NCBI GenBank assembly: GCA_016192065.1 | Contig: JACPUX010000051.1 | Span: 90,759 to 154,758 of the forward strand | Length of the DNA: 64,000 bases | Source of the DNA: Betaproteobacteria bacterium | GTDB taxonomy: Bacteria; Pseudomonadota; Gammaproteobacteria; Burkholderiales; Casimicrobiaceae | Reading direction: 5' to 3' | Shown: piece after piece, positions 44,882-54,763 of the stretch | How positions within the stretch are numbered: the first letter of the stretch is position 1 | How the letters are laid out: every line of letters starts with the position of its first letter | The notes under the pieces: model-generated | What the model was told of the DNA's origin: nothing | The model's input: the letters and a program-made list of their open reading frames with translations, nothing else | The model's database searches: none | Made by a program: the position numbers and the translations under genes

Positions 44882-46021
44882 ATGAAGAATGGATTTTCAG
44901 CTCAGACATCTCTGGCGCACGGGGCCAGAGGCAAGGCTGCGGGTTTTACCCTGGTTGAGCTTCTGATCGGCGTTACTCTGGGGCTCTTTATCGCTGGCGC
45001 GGCGACCGCCGTGTTCCTGGCCTCCAGGCACTCCTTTCGGGTCCAGGACAACGCCACGCACATGCAGGAAAGCGCGCGCGCCCTGCTCGAAGACATCACC
45101 CGAGAAATTCGCAAGGGCGGCAGTTTCGGCTGCTTCCGCTTCAAAGATACGGCCAATTCCGTGCTCATCACCGCGACCATGCCCACCGGTGCTGGGAGTA
45201 CCTTTCCCCTTCCCCCGATCGACAACGATTCACCGTCAATTCGCGGCGGCAACGTCTCCGGGCTTACTCTTCCGGGGATGTCTGGGGTTACTCTCGCGCC
45301 TGGCACCGACTTCCTGAGCCTGATGTACGGCCAGCCCGTCGCAACCATGTCAGTCGGTGGCGGCAACGGCCAGATCACGTCGGTTGGCCAGGCCTATCCG
45401 CTGAACCGTTCGGTCACGGTCTCGCCTGGCCAACCGATGGTGATCGCCGATTGCAGCACGGCGACAATTTTCCGCACCGACGATATCGGCTCGACCAGCA
45501 CCCTCAATCATCGGCTGGGCGGCGGCAATAATCTCCTTCCGGCGCACATCAAGGGAACGGACCCGATGATTTCCGGCAACATCTATCGTGCCGGCGCCGT
45601 GGTGATGTGGCTGGAGATGCCCACTTTCTTCGTCGCCACCGACGGATCCGGGCTCACGAGCTTATACCGTTGGGATAGCACCAACGGTGGCGGAATCCAA
45701 CCCATGATTCCCAATGTTCAGCAAATGCGGGTCGTTTTCGGGGTGGACACGCTTTCCGCCGGCGGCCATCTGAATGTGGCCACGTCGTGGATGACGGGAG
45801 AAGCAGTTACCGCCGGGAATCTTTGGCGCAACGTCATCAGCGCAACCGTACATTTGGTCTTGCGCAGCGATGAAACCGCCGGCGCGGGCCCCATGCCCAG
45901 GGATTTCGTCTGGGACGCCGGCCGTCAAGCGTTTGTGGAGGGCAGTCCGGCGACCGACCGCTTCATTCGTCAAGTCGTGGTGGTCAATGCCGCGCTTCGC
46001 TCGCGCGCACCGATTCTTTGA
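44882..46021 (+). CDS. pilW: Type IV pilus minor pilin PilW
   Basis: The 379-residue prepilin has a site at G21/F22 (GFTLVELLIGVTLGLFIAGA, E26) and SRHSFRVQDNATHMQESARA, a PilW hallmark, followed by a large beta-rich domain with a PilW C-terminal part (FVWDAGRQAFVEGSP... VVVVNAALRSR). I chose ATG 44882 rather than the longer frame that overlaps pilV. PilW links the priming complex to PilX and PilY1. Confidence 0.9.
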   Translation: MKNGFSAQTSLAHGARGKAAGFTLVELLIGVTLGLFIAGAATAVFLASRHSFRVQDNATHMQESARALLEDITREIRKGGSFGCFRFKDTANSVLITATMPTGAGSTFPLPPIDNDSPSIRGGNVSGLTLPGMSGVTLAPGTDFLSLMYGQPVATMSVGGGNGQITSVGQAYPLNRSVTVSPGQPMVIADCSTATIFRTDDIGSTSTLNHRLGGGNNLLPAHIKGTDPMISGNIYRAGAVVMWLEMPTFFVATDGSGLTSLYRWDSTNGGGIQPMIPNVQQMRVVFGVDTLSAGGHLNVATSWMTGEAVTAGNLWRNVISATVHLVLRSDETAGAGPMPRDFVWDAGRQAFVEGSPATDRFIRQVVVVNAALRSRAPIL

Positions 46022-46049
46022 ACTCGAAGGCTTTCTCTCGGAGAAATCA

Positions 46050-46574
46050 GTGAAGAACCGAACCCCGCCCTTCCGTCCCAAGCAGCAAGGCATCGCGCTT
46101 GCCCTGGTCTTGATGCTTCTGGTAGTTACAACCATGATTGGTACCACCGCGATGCGCACAGCGCGAATTCAGGAGCAACTCGCGGGCGCAACCTACGATC
46201 GAGCGGTTGCACGCGCCGCGGGCGATGCCGCCATGGTTGATGCGCATCTCTATGTTATGCGGCCGGATTTCTCCATCCCGGCGGTCGCGCCTGCGCCAAT
46301 ATTCGCCACCAATGATGGCTGGACGATCGAAACCTGGAGGCGCCGCGATTTCGATTGGCTCGGCAGCGGCGCGAAGAGTCTGGGTGCGGGGCGCGCTGAC
46401 GGGGCAGCTCTGACGAGCGTGCTCGCCAACCCGACCTTTGTCGTGGAAGGCCTGCCCCCTGAGACCATCCAGACCGGAAGGGTTGAGCCGGTAATGCGCG
46501 CCACGGTCCGCGCGACCGGTGCTCGCGCGACCACCGAGCATTACAGCATGGCGATCATTCTAATGCCGCATTGA
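46050..46574 (+). CDS. pilX: Type IV pilus minor pilin PilX
   Basis: The 174-residue protein has the PilX start KQQGIALALVLMLLVVTT, lacking Glu at +5 after the Gly14 cleavage site, as is usual for PilX/GspK proteins. RTARIQEQLAGATYDRAVA is also typical. The start is GTG 46050 with GGAGAAATCA upstream; frames continuing upstream belong to pilW's antiphase. PilX sits at the pilus tip with PilY1 and supports pilus-mediated aggregation. Confidence 0.85.
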   Translation: MKNRTPPFRPKQQGIALALVLMLLVVTTMIGTTAMRTARIQEQLAGATYDRAVARAAGDAAMVDAHLYVMRPDFSIPAVAPAPIFATNDGWTIETWRRRDFDWLGSGAKSLGAGRADGAALTSVLANPTFVVEGLPPETIQTGRVEPVMRATVRATGARATTEHYSMAIILMPH

Positions 46575-46630
46575 CTCTGCGCTCAAACTCGTTGCCGGTT
46601 CTCCAATTTCCGAACTTTCGAGGTCAAATC

Positions 46631-49600
46631 ATGACCAAACCGCTTGAATTCGTCCTCTGCCGTACCAGTATGGCCCTTGCTTTGGCCTCGGCATTCTGCC
46701 TGACACCTACGGTACGGGCTGCCACGCCTTGGCCCAACCTGCCGCCGACGCCGATCGCGATTCAGGCGCAGGCGGACCCGAACATTCTCCTCACCCTGGA
46801 TGACTCGACCAGTATGGCTTGGGCTTGGGTGCCCGACGACACTAGGCTAAACCCGGCCGACGCGGGCGACATCAACTGGGGTTGCCCGCGCTATAACCCT
46901 TCCTACGGGGGGATTTACAGCGGCAACTACAATACCTGCAAGCGATTTACAGCAAACAAGTTCAATTCGCTTGCGTACAACCCTTTTGTCGTTTATGAGG
47001 CCCCCTATAATCCGAACTTGTCCGGAAGTCGGCTCAGCACCAGCTTCTCGGCAGCATGGAGAAACGGCTTCAATACGGGTGCAGGCAGCGTCAATCTTTC
47101 TGGAAGCTATCGACCCGTTGTCCAGTACAATCCCGCCTCGGGCACGACGCAGGTTTACTATGCGGCAAATGCGCCTGGTGCGCAGGCGGCTTTCTTTTAC
47201 GCCTTTTACAACGATCTGAGCCCAAGTGGCACACCACCCGCCCCGGGCGACGATCCGGATACCTTTGTTCGCCTCGCCACACCACCGCCAGGCTGTGGTG
47301 GCTTGACAGACGTTAGTAATGACGTTTGCTACATTAAGATCACTGTCCCCGGTAGCCACGAGCAGAACTTCGCTAATTGGTACTCGTTCTACAAGACGCG
47401 CAACCTGCTCACAGTCAGTTCGGCAAATATCGCATTCTTCGATTTGAATACGAATTATCGGGTCACGTGGCAAGCATTGAACACCTGCAATTCCGGGTTC
47501 AATTCCACTTGCCGGGGTTGGGATAGCGTGAACCAGGCCAATAACCTTCGGATCCTGTCAAACACCGCCCACAAGCAGAGCTTCTACAACTGGATGTCCC
47601 GGCTACCGGCAAACTCCGGCACCCCGCTCAGGGCGGCGTTGACGCGAGCCGGGGAATTCGTCAAATCAACGGGTGTTAGCAGCCCACGAGCATTTGACCC
47701 TGGTACGGTCGAAAACCCGATAAGCACGTGCCGCGCGAACTTCAGCGTTGTGATGACAGATGGAATTTGGAACGGGGGCAGCGCGACGGTATCGAACCTG
47801 GATAACGCGGCTAGGACACTGCCCGACTCTACGTCCTATTCCCCGATTGCGCCCTATAAAGACGGCAACACGTCTAGCCTTGCCGACATCGCTTTCAAGT
47901 ATTGGGCGGAGGATCTACAGTCCGGCATCAGCAATGAAATTATTCCCTATTACGCTTCCGGTTCGACTGATTACTGGGATCCGCACAATGACCCGGCCAC
48001 ATGGCAGCATATGGTCACGTTTACCGTCGGGCTGGGTCTGGGTAAATGGCTCAAAGGCGCCGTAGCAAATGACGGGAGTGGTTACCTGCCCCTGTGGGGT
48101 ACGAACATGTATGACGGCGACTATCCTCAGCTCGTTTCTGGGACAGTGAACTGGCCGTTGGTCAGTACGACAAGCTCCGATAGGCAAGGGCATGTCGCGG
48201 ACCTCTGGCATGCGGCGATCAATAGCCGAGGCTTGTTTTTCAATGCCGACAGCCCTCAGGCAATTCAGAGCGCCTTCGCCAAAATACTGAACCGCATCAA
48301 AGCCAATGCGACTTCCTTGGGTCAAGTGGGATCCAGCACATCCAGAGTGAGCAGCGATACGGTCAGTGTTGATTCGAAGTTTGTCCCCGGTGATTGGTAT
48401 TCGACGCTTACGGCTTATCGTGTCAACGAGGATGGCACACGCGGCGCGGTGGTCTGGACCTCCGACGGTACTTTTACGAACGATTCTGGACGCAGTATTT
48501 TCACCAGTGCCAACGGCAACGGAACCGCCTTTGATTCAGCCTTCTTCTCGACTTACGGAAGTTCCCGTCTCGGCACGACCGACGTGAACGTGTTCAACTG
48601 GCTCCGCGGGGACCGGACCAAAGAGGGCACGATCAGCGGCTCCATTACCCTGCGCGTGCGCAAGCAGTTGCTAGGGGATATCGTCGGCGCCGATTTGCTG
48701 GTAAGCGGCAAGGACGACCTTGGGTACAAATACATTCCGGACGCCACCGCGCTTGATTACACCGCGGCACGCGCCAGTTACGGGGCCTACGTTCTCGGCA
48801 AGAAACCGGTGGTGTTCGCCAGCGCCAATGATGGCATGCTGCACGCCTTCGATGCGAACAGCGGTCGTGAGATCTTCGCCTATGTTCCCGCCGCTTTGCA
48901 TTCCAAGCTGCGCCAACTCGCCGATCGAGACTACGTGCATGATTACTACGTCGATGGCGCGCTTAAGTTGCATGACGTGTATTCGACCAGTGGCTGGCGA
49001 ACGGTTCTCGTCGGCGGACTGGGTGCCGGCGGACGTGGCTGGTTCGCACTGGACGTAACCTCGGTGGTGCAAGGAGGCTCGTTTTCCGCCAGCAACGTGA
49101 TTTTCGACCTGGCCTTCAACAGCGCCGACACCAACCTCAAGGAACTTGGTTTTTCGCTTACAACGCCAGTGATTGGCAGAACCATAGCGGGTGAGTGGGT
49201 GGTTCTGCTCGCCAACGGCTATGGCGACAACACCGCGCCCTACGCGAACAATAGCTGCCGGGCGCAGCTTCTGATCTACAGTTTGAAGACCAACTCCCTA
49301 ACTAAGCTTGATACCGGCTCGGGCAGTTGTGCCGTCGGCATGTATAACGGATTGTCGAGTCCTGGCGGCCTTGAGTACACCATCGGCAACATGGTTGGCG
49401 CCTACGCGGGTGATGTTCAGGGCAACATCTGGAAGTTTATGCTCGACATCGACACGGGCCTTTGGAAGCCGGCGCAACTCTTCTTTACCGCTAGAGATGC
49501 CTCGGCGAAGCGGCAGCCGATCACCGCCCCGCCCCTGCTCAAGAAGCATCCGGGTGGAGGAGTAATGGTGCTCTTCGGCACGGGCAAGTTCATGGAGACG

Positions 49601-50326
49601 GCTGATCGCAGCGACAAGAGCCGGCAAACCATCTACGGACTGCGCGACACCGGAGTGGCGATTACGGGGCGCAGTGTGCTCGTGCAACAGACCATAACGG
49701 TCGGCACCGCGATCGATAGCTCGCCGTACCGGTTGATCAGCAACAACGATGTGGACTGGGTGGAGAAGAATGGCTGGTACCTTGACCTCAACTCCACACT
49801 TTATGGATTGAACTCGGGCGAGCGCGTCGTCGCGGGCGGTGCCTTGAACTATGATTTGGCGCTCTTCAATACTTACGCGCCAGGCGCCAATGCCTGCACC
49901 GGGGCAGGTGCAGGCTACCTCATGGCATTGAATTCCTTCACCGGGGGTCTTCTTCCACTGGTGCCGCTGTTCGATTACAACAATGATGGCAAGATCAACG
50001 CCACGGATCTGATTGCAGGTTCCCCGCCCGCCGGCATGAAGATCTCCGGGCAGTCGCTCAAATCGCCCTCAACCATGATGGTTTCGACCACGGCGGCGGG
50101 CGCTGCGCCGGGCGCGCCAGGTGGTCCCCCGCCAAGCTGCGGAGCCTCAGGGATGGCCCCGTGCGCTTCACCCGCATTGCCCTGTGTCGACGGTTTGACG
50201 GTGATTGGGGGCGTGTGCGTGCCCATGAATTGCGACGCGGGTAACATTCAGGTCAGCTCGGGCGGCACTCCGCTTTGTATGAGCTCCGAAACGGTGAAGT
50301 ATCCGCGATGGATCGAATTGAATTGA
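46631..50326 (+). CDS. pilY1: Type IV pilus tip adhesin / biogenesis factor PilY1
   Basis: The 1231-residue secreted protein has a signal peptide (residues 1-30, ending VRA), an N-terminal vWA-like region with MIDAS DDSTS (D57, S59, S61) and VVMTDGIW, and a C-terminal PQQ-like beta-propeller (VVFASANDGMLHAFDAN ... DYVHDYYVDG). A calcium-binding loop is D1115-Y-N1117-N-D1119-G-K-I...D1126. The tail has several Cys (PCASPALPCVDG ... GGVCVPMNC). ATG 46631 is the first good start. The gene is more AT-rich than its flanks, for example 25 G+C in the 60 bases 47401-47460. It caps the pilus, regulates retraction through Ca2+ and mediates adhesion. Confidence 0.93.
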   Translation: MTKPLEFVLCRTSMALALASAFCLTPTVRAATPWPNLPPTPIAIQAQADPNILLTLDDSTSMAWAWVPDDTRLNPADAGDINWGCPRYNPSYGGIYSGNYNTCKRFTANKFNSLAYNPFVVYEAPYNPNLSGSRLSTSFSAAWRNGFNTGAGSVNLSGSYRPVVQYNPASGTTQVYYAANAPGAQAAFFYAFYNDLSPSGTPPAPGDDPDTFVRLATPPPGCGGLTDVSNDVCYIKITVPGSHEQNFANWYSFYKTRNLLTVSSANIAFFDLNTNYRVTWQALNTCNSGFNSTCRGWDSVNQANNLRILSNTAHKQSFYNWMSRLPANSGTPLRAALTRAGEFVKSTGVSSPRAFDPGTVENPISTCRANFSVVMTDGIWNGGSATVSNLDNAARTLPDSTSYSPIAPYKDGNTSSLADIAFKYWAEDLQSGISNEIIPYYASGSTDYWDPHNDPATWQHMVTFTVGLGLGKWLKGAVANDGSGYLPLWGTNMYDGDYPQLVSGTVNWPLVSTTSSDRQGHVADLWHAAINSRGLFFNADSPQAIQSAFAKILNRIKANATSLGQVGSSTSRVSSDTVSVDSKFVPGDWYSTLTAYRVNEDGTRGAVVWTSDGTFTNDSGRSIFTSANGNGTAFDSAFFSTYGSSRLGTTDVNVFNWLRGDRTKEGTISGSITLRVRKQLLGDIVGADLLVSGKDDLGYKYIPDATALDYTAARASYGAYVLGKKPVVFASANDGMLHAFDANSGREIFAYVPAALHSKLRQLADRDYVHDYYVDGALKLHDVYSTSGWRTVLVGGLGAGGRGWFALDVTSVVQGGSFSASNVIFDLAFNSADTNLKELGFSLTTPVIGRTIAGEWVVLLANGYGDNTAPYANNSCRAQLLIYSLKTNSLTKLDTGSGSCAVGMYNGLSSPGGLEYTIGNMVGAYAGDVQGNIWKFMLDIDTGLWKPAQLFFTARDASAKRQPITAPPLLKKHPGGGVMVLFGTGKFMETADRSDKSRQTIYGLRDTGVAITGRSVLVQQTITVGTAIDSSPYRLISNNDVDWVEKNGWYLDLNSTLYGLNSGERVVAGGALNYDLALFNTYAPGANACTGAGAGYLMALNSFTGGLLPLVPLFDYNNDGKINATDLIAGSPPAGMKISGQSLKSPSTMMVSTTAAGAAPGAPGGPPPSCGASGMAPCASPALPCVDGLTVIGGVCVPMNCDAGNIQVSSGGTPLCMSSETVKYPRWIELN

Positions 50327-50353
50327 GCGTCGCGACAGAAAGAGGGTGACATT

Positions 50354-50782
50354 ATGAAAGGCCGCAGATCCGCTTCAGGGTATACTCTTGTCGAACTCGT
50401 CACCGTGGTGGCGGTAATCGGGGTATTGAGCGCGGTTGCCTACCCTAGCTACACTGGCTATGTGCAGCGTAGCAATCGCGCCGCGGCGAAATCCGCGCTT
50501 GAGCAAGTGGCGCAATTCATGGAGCGGCAGTTCACGATCAAGAACGCCTACCCGGACGCTAGCGCGTTGTCCGCTTCGGGATTTGCCGTCGTCCCCGTAG
50601 GCGCGACCGGAGGCGAGATCAAATACGATGTCACGATTTCGGCGGTCACGCCCACATCGTTCACGATTACTGCCACGCCTGCTTCATCCAAGATTGACCC
50701 GACCTGCAATATTCTGAGCATGGACAACATCGGTAATCGCACTTCTTCCAGTGGAGTCGCGGCGGAGTGCTGGGGGCGTTGA
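50354..50782 (+). CDS. pilE: Type IV pilin PilE-like
   Basis: The 142-residue prepilin has cleavage at G9 before YTLVELVTVVAVIGVLSAVA with E at +5 and then YPSYTGYVQRSNRAAAKSAL, the PilE minor-pilin signature. Tyr instead of Phe at +1 is tolerated in some prepilins. Two Cys (TCNIL, ECWG) form the C-terminal D-loop. AGAGGGTGACATT precedes ATG 50354, 27 bases after pilY1. It closes the operon and faces ribE convergently. Confidence 0.9.
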   Translation: MKGRRSASGYTLVELVTVVAVIGVLSAVAYPSYTGYVQRSNRAAAKSALEQVAQFMERQFTIKNAYPDASALSASGFAVVPVGATGGEIKYDVTISAVTPTSFTITATPASSKIDPTCNILSMDNIGNRTSSSGVAAECWGR

Positions 50783-50910
50783 GCAGGTCTTGCCCCCAAA
50801 GTAATTGCAGACCACAACCGTCAAACCGGCGAAGGTGGGTGGCCAGATCTTGAATGTTCTGGATTCCGCTTCTCGCCGGAATGAGGCATCCCGAATTGAT
50901 CGGCGTTCCC

Positions 50911-51498
50911 CTAGCGCTCCCCCACCAACCTCTCCAAATACCGCGCCAGCAAATCGACTTCCAGGTTGACCGCGTCCCCCGCTCGGAGTTGGCCCAGAGT
51001 GGTTACGGCGCAGGTATGCGGAATGAGATTGACGGCGAAGCGCGGGCCTTCAACTTGGTTGACGGTGAGGCTCACGCCGTTGACCGTGATCGATCCCTTG
51101 CGGGCGATGAACTTCGCCAGTTCTTGGGGGGCTTCGAGCCGCAACAGCCAGCTCTCTGCTACTTGCCGGAATTCGAGGACTCGCCCGACGCCATCGACGT
51201 GCCCGCTGACCAGATGCCCGCCCAAGCGGTCACCGAAGCGCAGCGCCTGTTCCAGATTGACCGGCCCAAGCCGGTCGAGCCCGGTGGTGCAGCGCAGGGT
51301 TTCGGCGGAAAGCTCGTAGCTGAGCGTTCGCCCCGCCTTGGCGACGACCGTCAGGCAGGCACCGTTGTGGGCCACGCTGTCCCCAATGGCGAGGTCTTCG
51401 ATCGGCCAGTCGCCCACATTCACGGTGATCCGCACCCCGTCGTGCAAGGGTTCGACCGCCTCGATTCTTCCCAGGGCTTCGACGATTCCAGTGAACAT
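50911..51498 (-). CDS. ribE: Riboflavin synthase alpha chain
   Basis: The 195-residue enzyme forms riboflavin from two lumazine molecules. It has the internal duplication typical of the family, each half with SGHV/NGACLTV-type motifs: MFTGIVEALGRIE, NGACLTVV, HLVSGHVDGVG and VNGVSLTVNQV. I chose ATG 51498 over a longer frame from 51543. It lies 61 bases downstream of ribD. Confidence 0.95.
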   Translation of the reverse strand: MFTGIVEALGRIEAVEPLHDGVRITVNVGDWPIEDLAIGDSVAHNGACLTVVAKAGRTLSYELSAETLRCTTGLDRLGPVNLEQALRFGDRLGGHLVSGHVDGVGRVLEFRQVAESWLLRLEAPQELAKFIARKGSITVNGVSLTVNQVEGPRFAVNLIPHTCAVTTLGQLRAGDAVNLEVDLLARYLERLVGER

Positions 51499-51559
51499 CA
51501 ATGCTCCTCGCTTGGGCAAAGGTTTGGCGCCGGTTCGCGCCACCCGCGTCGGCTATGGT

Positions 51560-52678
51560 TCATCCAGCGTTGCCGCCCGGTTCGCTGGCGGCGGTGGCGA
51601 GGCGCGCGAGCACCCGCCAATCGGTGCCGAATTGGCTCACTTCTTGGATACGCAGCGGCAGCCGATCGACCAGGGTTTCGATTCCCGGCAGGCTGAACAT
51701 GCCCCGGCCGCGGTCGCCCAGCAGGCAGGGCGCGAAATAGAGCACCAGTTCATCCACCCAGCCCTCGGCGATGAGCGCACCGGTAAGTCCCGCACCAGCC
51801 TCAACGTGAATTTCGTTGAACTCGCGGCGGGCGAATTCGCGCAGTAGCGCGCCCAGGTCGACCTTACCGCGGCCGTCAGGCAGCGCCAGCATGGCCACGG
51901 TGTCGGGCAAGCCTTCGGGCGCATGGCCCGCATGCACCAGGAGCGCCCCGGGGCCGCAAAAGATCTTCGCCGCTCCCGGCGCCTGGGCGTGCGCGTCCAC
52001 CACCACGCGCCAAGGCTGACGGGTCGTGGCCACTTCGCGCACATCGAGGCGGGGATCATCGGCGCGCACCGTGCCGCCCGCGGTGAGCACCGCGCAAGCC
52101 CGCGCCCGCCAGTGGTGGCCGTCCCGGCGCGCCTCGGGTCCGGTGATCCATTGGCTGGAACCGTCGGGAGCGGCGATGCGGCCGTCCACGGTCGCCGCCA
52201 TTTTGGCGCGCACCCAGGGGCGCCCACGCTGCATGCGGCTGACGAACCCGAGATTGAGCTCCCGCGCGCGGTCGGCCAGCAGCCCGCTGGCCACGGCGAT
52301 GCCGGCGGCGCGCAGGCGCTGCAAGCCGACCCCCGCCACTTGCGGATTGGGGTCCTCCATGGCGCACACCACCCGCGCCACCCCCGCCGCGATCAAGGCA
52401 TCGCTACACGGCGGCGTGCGGCCAAAGTGACAACAGGGCTCTAAGGAGACATAGGCGGTGGCGCCACGCGCCGCGGCACCCGCGGCACGCAGCGCCAGGG
52501 CCTCGGCGTGGGCCTCGCCGGCACGTTCATGCCAGCCCTCGCCGACGACCACGCCCTCGCGCACCAGCACGCAGCCGACCCGCGGGTTGGGACTGGTACT
52601 GTACAAGCCCTTTTCGGCCAGCGCCAAGGCGCGCCGCATGAAGCCCAGATCAATTTCCGGGGTTACGGTGTCAGGCAT
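51560..52678 (-). CDS. ribD: Bifunctional riboflavin deaminase-reductase
   Basis: The 372-residue protein has an N-terminal zinc deaminase domain (H57-A-E59, PCC at 81-83, C91) and a C-terminal reductase domain ([18 protein letters not shown] ... [19 protein letters not shown]). It performs two consecutive steps of riboflavin synthesis. ATG 52678 overlaps the nrdR stop by 8 bases, as in the common nrdR-ribD arrangement. Longer frames upstream are unsupported. Confidence 0.96.
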   Translation of the reverse strand: MPDTVTPEIDLGFMRRALALAEKGLYSTSPNPRVGCVLVREGVVVGEGWHERAGEAHAEALALRAAGAAARGATAYVSLEPCCHFGRTPPCSDALIAAGVARVVCAMEDPNPQVAGVGLQRLRAAGIAVASGLLADRARELNLGFVSRMQRGRPWVRAKMAATVDGRIAAPDGSSQWITGPEARRDGHHWRARACAVLTAGGTVRADDPRLDVREVATTRQPWRVVVDAHAQAPGAAKIFCGPGALLVHAGHAPEGLPDTVAMLALPDGRGKVDLGALLREFARREFNEIHVEAGAGLTGALIAEGWVDELVLYFAPCLLGDRGRGMFSLPGIETLVDRLPLRIQEVSQFGTDWRVLARLATAASEPGGNAG

Positions 52679-53153
52679 CGCGTTGCTTGCGCGGTTTCTT
52701 GGGCGGCGGCTCGACTTCGCGGATGGCGTCGCGAAAATCCTCGACGTCCTTGAAGCTGCGGTAGACCGAGGCGAAGCGGATATAGGCCACCTTATCGAGA
52801 CGGTAGAGCTCCTGCATGACCATTTCGCCCAGTTGCCGCGAAGGAATTTCGCGCTCGCCCAGCGCCAGCACTTGTTGGGTGATGCGGTCCAGCGCCTGAT
52901 CGACGAACCCCGTGGGCACCGGGCGTTTGTGCAGCGCCCGCTGGAATCCCACGCGCAGCCGCTCGGGATCGAAATCAGCGCGGCGGCCATCCTGCTTGAC
53001 CACCTGCGGCAGGCGCAATTCCGCCTTCTCGTAGGTGGTGAAGCGCTTCTGGCAGGCGGCGCAACGGCGCCGGCGGCGAATGCTGTCGCCGGCTTCGCTG
53101 ACCCGCGAATCGATCACTTGGGTATCGATCGCGCCGCAAAACGGGCACTTCAT
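52671..53153 (-). CDS. nrdR: Transcriptional repressor NrdR
   Basis: The 160-residue repressor has an N-terminal zinc ribbon (C3, C6, C31, C34) with [17 protein letters not shown] and a following ATP-cone domain ([20 protein letters not shown]). It represses ribonucleotide reductase genes by binding NrdR boxes in response to ATP/dATP ratio. It lies 31 bases after glyA in glyA-nrdR-ribD-ribE. No NrdR box was noticed in this window. Confidence 0.96.
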   Translation of the reverse strand: MKCPFCGAIDTQVIDSRVSEAGDSIRRRRRCAACQKRFTTYEKAELRLPQVVKQDGRRADFDPERLRVGFQRALHKRPVPTGFVDQALDRITQQVLALGEREIPSRQLGEMVMQELYRLDKVAYIRFASVYRSFKDVEDFRDAIREVEPPPKKPRKQRDA

Positions 53154-53184
53154 GGAGCGCGTTCCACCACGGGGCTTCGACGGT

Positions 53185-54432
53185 TCAGCCGTAAACCGGG
53201 AAGCGCTGGCACATCGCCTTCACCTCGCCCGCCACACGCGCCAGTCGGGTTTCATCCTGGGGCGCCTCAAGCACGTCGGCGATCAGGTTGGCGAGCTTCT
53301 CGGCTTCGATTTCAGTGAAGCCGCGGGTGGTCATCGCCGGGCTGCCGATGCGCACCCCTGAGGTGACCATGGGTTTCTCGGGATCGTTGGGAATCGAATT
53401 CTTGTTGAGGGTGATGTGGGCCTTGCCCAGCACCGCTTCGGCGTCCTTACCGGTGATTTTCTTGGCGCGCAGATCGACCAGGAACAAGTGGCTGTCGGTT
53501 CCCCCGGAAACGATGCGCAGGCCGCGCTCCTTGAGCACCTGGGCCATGACCCGGGCATTGGCGAGCACTTGCTCCTGGTAGCGCCGAAAATCGGCGCCCA
53601 TGGCTTCCTTGAATGCCACCGCTTTGGCCGCGATCACATGCATCAGCGGGCCGCCCTGAAGGCTCGGAAAGATCGCCGAATTGAGGATCTTCTCGTGTTC
53701 CGCGTTGGCCAGAATCAGCCCCCCACGAGGGCCGCGCAGAGTTTTGTGGGTGGTGGTGCTAACGAAGTCGGCGATGCCCACCGGGGACGGATACACCCCC
53801 GCGGCGATGAGACCAGCATAGTGCGCCATGTCCACGAAAAGGTAGGCGCCCACCGCGTCGGCGATGGCGCGGAACCGCTTCCAGTCGATCACCCGCGAGT
53901 AGGCCGACGCGCCCGCGACGATCATGCGCGGCTTATGTTCGTGGGCCAGACGCTCGACTTCGGCGTAGTCGATCTCCTCGGTTTCGGGATGCAAGCCGTA
54001 GGCAATGGCGTGAAAGAGTTTGCCGGACAGGTTTACCGCGGCGCCATGAGTGAGGTGGCCGCCGTGAGCCAGGGACATGCCCAGGATGGTGTCGCCGGGT
54101 TTGAGTACCGAGAAATACACCGCCTGGTTGGCCTGCGAGCCGGAATGCGGCTGCACATTGGCGTAATGCGCGCCGAAGAGCTTCTTCGCCCGTTCGATCG
54201 CCAGCCACTCGGCGGCATCGACGTATTCGCAGCCGCCGTAATAGCGCTTGCCCGGATAGCCCTCGGCGTATTTGTTGGTCAGCACCGATCCCTGCGCTTC
54301 CAGCACGGCATAACTGACGTAATTTTCCGAAGCGATCAGTTCGACATGATCTTCCTGACGACTCAGTTCGCTTTGCATGGCGGACCAGAGATCGGCATCA
54401 ACGTGGGCGATGGTATCGGTGCGGCGGAACAT
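53185..54432 (-). CDS. glyA: Serine hydroxymethyltransferase
   Basis: The 415-residue PLP enzyme interconverts serine and glycine with tetrahydrofolate. It has K230 in [14 protein letters not shown] for [21 protein letters not shown] near the N-terminus and [11 protein letters not shown] chose ATG 54432 ([12 protein letters not shown]), because upstream codons in frame (to 54531) are not conserved-looking. It is the first gene of glyA-nrdR-ribD-ribE and has a 331-base region upstream. Confidence 0.97.
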   Translation of the reverse strand: MFRRTDTIAHVDADLWSAMQSELSRQEDHVELIASENYVSYAVLEAQGSVLTNKYAEGYPGKRYYGGCEYVDAAEWLAIERAKKLFGAHYANVQPHSGSQANQAVYFSVLKPGDTILGMSLAHGGHLTHGAAVNLSGKLFHAIAYGLHPETEEIDYAEVERLAHEHKPRMIVAGASAYSRVIDWKRFRAIADAVGAYLFVDMAHYAGLIAAGVYPSPVGIADFVSTTTHKTLRGPRGGLILANAEHEKILNSAIFPSLQGGPLMHVIAAKAVAFKEAMGADFRRYQEQVLANARVMAQVLKERGLRIVSGGTDSHLFLVDLRAKKITGKDAEAVLGKAHITLNKNSIPNDPEKPMVTSGVRIGSPAMTTRGFTEIEAEKLANLIADVLEAPQDETRLARVAGEVKAMCQRFPVYG

Positions 54433-54763
54433 TTGGCGTGGGTCCTTAAGAGAACGTACAGGAGGAGCAGAAACTGGTGGTCGGGCGGCGAACATCCGCG
54501 CCAAGGGCGCGTCACGGAAGACCTTGATCAAAACACGCTTGGTCTTTTCGGCGCAAGCCGGGATCCGTGAAAATCAATCAACTGGAAACCAGCCTTCCCC
54601 GGTGTGAAGGCTTGACTCAGCGTTCCCCCAGTTTCAGCCAAGTCACTTCGACGGCGCGCCGGCGCTAGGGCCTTGGTGCCCCCGCGGCGTCGCCTGGCGC
54701 GCTTCCTGGCAGAACTGAACCCGTGACTGGGGCGCTACCGACCGCAAGCAAAGCGCTATTTTA
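54433..54763. other. Intergenic region upstream of glyA
   Basis: This 331-base stretch lies between the dctP-like gene and glyA. A minus-strand GATAAAATAG near 54758-54767 resembles a -10 but lacks a matching -35. The part 54640-54720 is GC-rich with short inverted repeats. I could not fit a riboswitch or tRNA to it, and nothing firm is seen. Confidence 0.3.

Noticed and set aside
50863..50882. Terminator between pilE and ribE
   Set aside because: ATTCCG and CGGAAT can pair but the stem is short, the loop is eight bases and no T-run follows on either strand.
54433..54763. Riboswitch upstream of glyA
   Set aside because: I could not fit the conserved core of glycine, SAH or THF riboswitches to the sequence by eye.
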